Positions 7,103-11,142 of a stretch of DNA of 11,142 nt are shown here, in pieces. The position numbers were made by a program, and so were the translations under genes. The stretch is from the NCBI GenBank assembly GCA_003534175.1, contig DPFD01000192.1:16793-27934 (forward strand), read 5' to 3'. Positions within the stretch are counted from its first letter, which is position 1; every line of letters starts with the position of its first letter. The notes below the pieces were generated by a model. It was given only the letters and a program-made list of their open reading frames with translations. It was not told the DNA's origin and did not search any database. The DNA comes from Chitinophagaceae bacterium (GTDB taxonomy: Bacteria > Bacteroidota > Bacteroidia > Chitinophagales > Chitinophagaceae).

Positions 7103-9670
7103 ATGAAGGGATTGCTCTATATGATGGCATTATTGTTCGCCCCAGCAATTACTGCTCAACCTGTAGTATATTATACACAGGTGGCTGCCTCACCTTCAAC
7201 AGCATATAATTATTACACCGTTATGGAGCCCGACATACTCGCACGTGATGCTGCGGCATTGCTGAGCCGGGCCACAGGTCAAACTTTTTCAGTAAAACCT
7301 TACCGGGGTGAAACCCATGGCGTGTTCTTGTTGCTGGATTCAACATTCACTTCCGGAAATCAGGAAAGCGGACTGGTACAACAAAGTGCAACCGCGGTGG
7401 TGATTCGGGCGCGTTATGTTACTGGTTTATCCTATGCCTTATACTCCTGGTTGCATGACCGTGGCTTTCGATTTTACCTGCCTACCGATGCATGGACCCA
7501 TACTCCTAAAATCCAAAACCTCTTTGCCCCTGCGAGAGATACAATGTATGCACCCACCTTTAAACTGCGGATGTTTGGAGCCAGCGGTGGAAATTTTGCC
7601 GTTGAGGGATTAGATCCGAAGCAGCAATTCCGCACAGACTGGTTCACCTTTTATCGGAGAAACCGCATGGGCAGTGATTATTTGAGGATTGACGGACACA
7701 TGGGCGAAAAATTCAACCTTGCCCATCGTGAAGAAATTGAAAAAGATTCAATGATACTGGCACCGGTAGAGGGTGTCAGGAAATACGCTCTCAGTGGCAA
7801 GATAGATCCCACCTATGCCAGAGGTGTTCAACTGTTTGTACGCTTTATCGTAAACCGGTTTAAAGCAGAACAGTCGGGTTATCCCGATTATCTTCCATTT
7901 AAAAAATACATGTCGGTAGATCCGGGAGACGGACTCAATTATTGTGAAACCCCAGCTTGCAAAAGTGCATTTCCTACCCTGCCAGACCAGATGTTTTACA
8001 TTGCCAAAGAAACACTGAAAGCTTTGCAACAGGAGCATCCCTTGGCCGGAGTAAGCACTCTGGCCTATTCTGAACGTACCGACACACCGGTAGCGGCTAT
8101 TCCCCGGGGGATACATACCATGGTAGTGCCGGGTGCGTTTCAAACCGTTACCACGCCTGCGGAAATGTTGCTCAGGTGGTCAAAGAAAACCAAGGAGTTT
8201 AGTCAGTACGATTTTTTAAACATCGGCGTCTGGGCATACGATCAGCCTTTTTTCAACCTAAACCAATATGCTAAACACATTAACTACCTGAAACGCATAA
8301 ACGCAGATGGAATCAGTATGGAATCAACCCAGTCTGCTTTTGCATCGGGGATACCCACCTGGTTCATATTACAACGGTTTGCCGACAGCACGCTTCAACC
8401 TGAAGCAGCCATTCAAAAACTATGCAAAGACATGTTTGAAGGTGCGGCGGAACCTGTAGAAAAGATATTCAACCTATTTTACTTCAGTGAAGCACATCTG
8501 AAAACACAGCTCGACCGTCCGGCTTTTTATGCAGATGAACTGGGCGCACTGATACACTATACCCAACAGGCAGCTCAGGTGCCCAATGTAAGCGAGGCGG
8601 CACAAAACAGGATATTCCAATTGAAAGGATATGTATTATACCTCTGTAAATTCTATGAACTATATCACCATCTGGGATATCGTGAATGGATGGATAAAGG
8701 CCTTGTAAAACGCACCGAATTAGCCGATAGCCTGCTCAGGCTGGTGTGGCAACTGTATGATTACCGTGTGCTGCATTCCACTCAAATCAACGACCTCTTA
8801 AAAAAACTGACAGCCGATCCGGATACCTGGAACTACAGGAAAAATGATTATGCATGCTTTAAAGGGAACCACCGTAAAACCATTGAGCGCGCGTTCGACA
8901 CATTGCAAAAACATTATCCATATCAGCTACATAATTATATATTAGATGAGTCAGTATTTCAAACATTATCTACATCCACTGCCGACAGCCTGAGATTTAT
9001 TACACAGGATGAAGATGCGTTCAAAAATTTCACCTATGCTATACCGTTATATGCACCAGCAGCCTGTACGGTAACCATACGCTACACCACCGGTAAAAAC
9101 CGGATTGTAGGGAATGAAAGAAAGCCGCTGGCACGTACCGCCATAGAAAGTGATGATTACCGGTACATGCAACATTATGAATCACTCACTTCAATGGATA
9201 GCGGAACAGTAGTGTTTTACTTACCCTCGGCAGGACATTACAAACTGCATCTGGCACAATATCAGTCTACCCCCGTACAGTGGACGGTTTACCCGGGTGC
9301 GAGCCTGTTCTACCTGAATAAAAAAGCATTGCCCCACAACGGTATTTTGCTGCAGGATGAACCTACATCTCCTTACGATAATGCCTACCTTGCTGTATTC
9401 AAACCACAAAAAGGGAACGCCGGTTACCGGTTATCGCATTACTCTTCAAAAAACACCGTGAAAATTTTTGATGGAAAGGGGGCGCTGTTAAAAACAGATG
9501 AACAAAAATTACCCCATTGGCTTGCGGTTGAAAACAGACAAGGCGGAGACATGTTGTATTTTACCAATACCGTACGGCGCTGGCCACCGGTATTTTATAA
9601 CACCGAGCCGTATCTGTTTTTTCTAAAAAAGCCGGGATTGAACCAACCTGAAATCAGGAGGCCATTTTAA
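7103..9670 (+). CDS. Exported DUF4838-family protein (glycoside-hydrolase-like)
   Basis: An 855-residue protein with a clear Sec signal peptide (hydrophobic core about 4-15, likely cleavage after AITA at 18) and no lipobox cysteine. An N-terminal alpha/beta segment includes WLHDRGFRFYLP (116-127), a pattern shared with alpha-glucuronidase-like N-terminal domains. The central region carries DUF4838 hallmarks: SVDPGDGLNYC (271-281) with CETPAC (281-286), and GISMESTQSAFASGIPTWF (403-421). The last 230 or so residues look beta-rich. The DUF4838 family is common in Bacteroidota and presumed to act on polysaccharides; activity and substrate here are not known. No T9SS tail is present, so a periplasmic location is likely, unless another route is used. 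No SusC/SusD or other polysaccharide-utilisation genes lie nearby. The last 17 bases overlap the convergent IscU-like gene. Start chosen by ribosome binding site and signal peptide. Confidence 0.75.
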   Translation: MKGLLYMMALLFAPAITAQPVVYYTQVAASPSTAYNYYTVMEPDILARDAAALLSRATGQTFSVKPYRGETHGVFLLLDSTFTSGNQESGLVQQSATAVVIRARYVTGLSYALYSWLHDRGFRFYLPTDAWTHTPKIQNLFAPARDTMYAPTFKLRMFGASGGNFAVEGLDPKQQFRTDWFTFYRRNRMGSDYLRIDGHMGEKFNLAHREEIEKDSMILAPVEGVRKYALSGKIDPTYARGVQLFVRFIVNRFKAEQSGYPDYLPFKKYMSVDPGDGLNYCETPACKSAFPTLPDQMFYIAKETLKALQQEHPLAGVSTLAYSERTDTPVAAIPRGIHTMVVPGAFQTVTTPAEMLLRWSKKTKEFSQYDFLNIGVWAYDQPFFNLNQYAKHINYLKRINADGISMESTQSAFASGIPTWFILQRFADSTLQPEAAIQKLCKDMFEGAAEPVEKIFNLFYFSEAHLKTQLDRPAFYADELGALIHYTQQAAQVPNVSEAAQNRIFQLKGYVLYLCKFYELYHHLGYREWMDKGLVKRTELADSLLRLVWQLYDYRVLHSTQINDLLKKLTADPDTWNYRKNDYACFKGNHRKTIERAFDTLQKHYPYQLHNYILDESVFQTLSTSTADSLRFITQDEDAFKNFTYAIPLYAPAACTVTIRYTTGKNRIVGNERKPLARTAIESDDYRYMQHYESLTSMDSGTVVFYLPSAGHYKLHLAQYQSTPVQWTVYPGASLFYLNKKALPHNGILLQDEPTSPYDNAYLAVFKPQKGNAGYRLSHYSSKNTVKIFDGKGALLKTDEQKLPHWLAVENRQGGDMLYFTNTVRRWPPVFYNTEPYLFFLKKPGLNQPEIRRPF

Positions 9671-10052
9671 TGGGATGGCGGTTTCGGTAATCGCGAATCG
9701 CATAGCGTATCGCCTTCACGGCCAGTTTGCTGCACATATATTTTACGGGCGGAAGCTCGAGTTCGTAGTTGATAGCCTGAGCATCAATGTGCAGGGCATC
9801 TTCAAGGCTGATGCCGGTGAGCCATTCGCACAGTAAGGAGGATATTGCAATCGCATATCCGCAACCGTAAGTTTTAAACCGGGCTGCTTTGATCATTTGT
9901 GTGTCCTCATCCACGAGGATCTGTATCCGGATAACGGCACCGGTGAGGGGTGAGCCTACCAGGGCTGTTCCGGTATGTACCAGAGGCTCATCCAGTGAGC
10001 CGGCACATCGCGGATGCAGGTAATGATCCATCACTTTCGATGAATAGGCCAT
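9654..10052 (-). CDS. iscU: IscU-like Fe-S scaffold protein with altered cluster-binding site
   Basis: At 132 residues it aligns end to end with IscU (about 128 in E. coli). It has MAYSSKVMDHY at the start, ARFKTYGCGYAIA (57-69), EWLTG (76-80) and ELELPPVK (97-104). IscU normally assembles [2Fe-2S] clusters on Cys37, Cys63 and Cys106 with Asp39 and His105 nearby (E. coli numbering). Here the first site reads GSPLTGAV: Cys37 is Thr37 (codon 9942-9944) and Asp39 is Ala39 (9936-9938), while His105 is Met106. Cys64 and Cys107 remain, as does the LPPVK motif recognised by the HscA-type chaperone. Cysteines at 16 and 75 are absent from E. coli IscU. It lies 30 bp after iscS and overlaps the convergent DUF4838 gene by 17 bp. 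Family assignment is firm. Whether it still builds clusters, carries sulfur, or is decaying is open; the intact frame argues against simple decay. The gene symbol is given by homology only. Confidence 0.85.
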   Translation of the reverse strand: MAYSSKVMDHYLHPRCAGSLDEPLVHTGTALVGSPLTGAVIRIQILVDEDTQMIKAARFKTYGCGYAIAISSLLCEWLTGISLEDALHIDAQAINYELELPPVKYMCSKLAVKAIRYAIRDYRNRHPIKMAS

Positions 10053-10082
10053 TACATTGGTGTTTTAAAAGGTTAACCACAT

Positions 10083-11142
10083 TTATCCCGGCCAGTTGAA
10101 CTGATCGAGATCTATCCCTTCCTTATACATTTCCCATAAAGGGCTGATTTCTCTTAACTTCATAACCGTGTCACTTATTGCCTTGATGGCAAAATCTATT
10201 TCCTCCTCAGTATTATAACGTCCGAGACTGAATCTTAGTGTACTCTTCGCCTGATCGGCCGTGAGGCCCATAGCCATTAGTACATGACTGGGTTCTGTGA
10301 GGGCTGAGGAGCAGGCCGAGCCGCTGCTCACCGCCACTTTTTGGTTGAAGCCCAGCATCAACCCGTCGCCTTCTATATACCGGAACGTAATATTGGTAAC
10401 ATGCGGTAAGCGGTGGGATGTATCTCCGTTCACCTGCACTTCTTCCATCTGCAGAAAAGCATGTTCGAGCTTGTCCCTCAGTTTCGTCAATCGCTTGGTA
10501 TCGGCTGCCATTTCTTTCTGGCATATTGCACACGCTTTACCAAACCCCACGATGCCCGGAACATTCAGGGTACCGCTGCGCAATCCGCGTTCATGTCCGC
10601 CCCCATCCTGTTGTGCAGTGAGTTTCACACGGGGCTGTTTGCGCCTAACGTACAACGCGCCCACACCTTTGGGTCCGTACAATTTATGTGCTGAAAACGC
10701 CATCAAATCAATTCCGTCCTGTTCCACATGCACCGGCACTTTACCTACCGCCTGTGTGGCATCCGTAAAAAAAATTACTCCATTTTTTCTGGCAATGGCA
10801 CTGATGGCCTGAATCGGCTGAATTACTCCGGTTTCGTTATTGGCATACATTGCCGCAATTAAAACGGTATCCGGACGAATAGCCGCTTCCAGCACATCGG
10901 GCTGAAGGATTCCGTTGCGCTCCGGTTTCAGAATGGTAACACTTCCACCTTTTCTTTCGATGGTTGTGGCTGTATCTATCACCGCCTTGTGTTCGGTTTC
11001 CAGGATGATGATGTGATTGCCTTTGGAGGCGTAGGTTTCCACCACACCCTTCATGGCGAGATTCACGGATTCTGTTGCACCGGAAGTAAAGATGATTTCC
11101 CTGGGTTCTGCACCAACCAGCGCGGCTACCTGTTCACGGGCT
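10083..11142 (-). CDS. iscS: Cysteine desulfurase IscS (5' end outside the window)
   Basis: PLP enzyme that takes sulfur from L-cysteine, forms a persulfide and passes it to the IscU scaffold. The visible 352 residues run from about residue 50 of E. coli IscS to the end; the frame stays open to the right edge, and a GTG at 11064-11066 is merely an internal Val of TSGATESVNLA. Signs: ETEHKAV (His stacking on PLP), NNETGVIQ, TDATQAVGK, AFSAHKLYGPKG (Schiff-base Lys), GGGHERGLRSGT and the catalytic loop SSGSACSSALTEPSHV with its Cys at 10311-10313. The end, SPLWEMYKEGIDLDQFNW, matches the IscS C-terminus that docks IscU. All hallmark residues of a group I enzyme are intact. It leads the IscU-like gene by 30 bp, so the two are most likely one operon. 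No IscR gene is seen, though it could lie outside the window. Confidence 0.95.
   Translation of the reverse strand, partial: AREQVAALVGAEPREIIFTSGATESVNLAMKGVVETYASKGNHIIILETEHKAVIDTATTIERKGGSVTILKPERNGILQPDVLEAAIRPDTVLIAAMYANNETGVIQPIQAISAIARKNGVIFFTDATQAVGKVPVHVEQDGIDLMAFSAHKLYGPKGVGALYVRRKQPRVKLTAQQDGGGHERGLRSGTLNVPGIVGFGKACAICQKEMAADTKRLTKLRDKLEHAFLQMEEVQVNGDTSHRLPHVTNITFRYIEGDGLMLGFNQKVAVSSGSACSSALTEPSHVLMAMGLTADQAKSTLRFSLGRYNTEEEIDFAIKAISDTVMKLREISPLWEMYKEGIDLDQFNWPG

Noticed and set aside
6939..7148. Small minus-strand open frame of 69 codons in the divergent region
   Set aside because: It overlaps the hairpin, promoter box and signal-peptide codons of the plus-strand gene, has an Arg/Tyr-rich unnatural composition and resembles no family I know.
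10297..10812. Plus-strand open frame of 171 codons opposite iscS
   Set aside because: It is antisense to conserved IscS catalytic motifs and has no recognisable features.
11064..11066. GTG as the start of the desulfurase
   Set aside because: The frame continues upstream to the window edge through TSGATES, a conserved IscS segment, so this GTG encodes an internal Val and the true start is outside.
1..11142. CRISPR arrays, tRNA or rRNA genes, insertion sequences, phage or anti-phage defence genes
   Set aside because: I found no spaced repeats, cloverleaf-like segments, transposase or integrase motifs, or defence-type domains; nearly all bases are explained by the listed genes.

Overview
The window looks like a chromosomal segment of a Bacteroidota bacterium, most likely of the Chitinophagales/Sphingobacteriales type (placement inferred, not tested). 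The clues are a type IX secretion (Por) C-terminal sorting tail, the gliding-associated ABC transporter genes gldF and gldG, a fused MurF-alanine racemase, a long-form LspA with two insertions, and promoter-like sites of the TAnnTTTG type. There is no RNA gene, insertion sequence, integrase or CRISPR array.

Layout, left to right. Bases 1-92 hold the 3' end of a plus-strand gene for a secreted protein with a T9SS sorting tail, followed by a good intrinsic terminator. Bases 176-6802 hold five minus-strand genes, read from right to left as gldF, gldG, terC, murF-alr, lspA. Spacing is tight (1 bp overlap, then 12, 18 and 46 bp), so they are probably one transcription unit devoted to the envelope: an ABC exporter linked to gliding, a TerC-family metal-ion membrane protein, peptidoglycan precursor synthesis and lipoprotein signal-peptide cleavage. 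An extra promoter-like box sits just ahead of lspA. Bases 6803-7102 are the only sizeable non-coding stretch: a divergent control region with an imperfect direct repeat, a perfect 9-bp hairpin and a promoter-like box.

Bases 7103-9670 encode a large exported protein of the DUF4838 type (glycoside-hydrolase-like, function unproven). It converges on, and overlaps by 17 bp, a minus-strand pair: an IscU-like Fe-S scaffold (9654-10052) downstream of an IscS cysteine desulfurase whose N-terminus lies beyond the right edge.

The most unusual observation is in the IscU-like protein. It keeps the overall IscU sequence, the YGCG and LPPVK motifs and two of the three ligand cysteines. It has lost the first one (Thr at the E. 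coli Cys37 position), the neighbouring Asp39 (now Ala) and His105 (now Met), and it has gained cysteines at 16 and 75. The adjacent IscS is fully canonical. This may be a scaffold with altered chemistry, a persulfide or Fe-S carrier, or a decaying paralogue. The rest of the window is mostly ordinary Bacteroidota housekeeping and envelope content.
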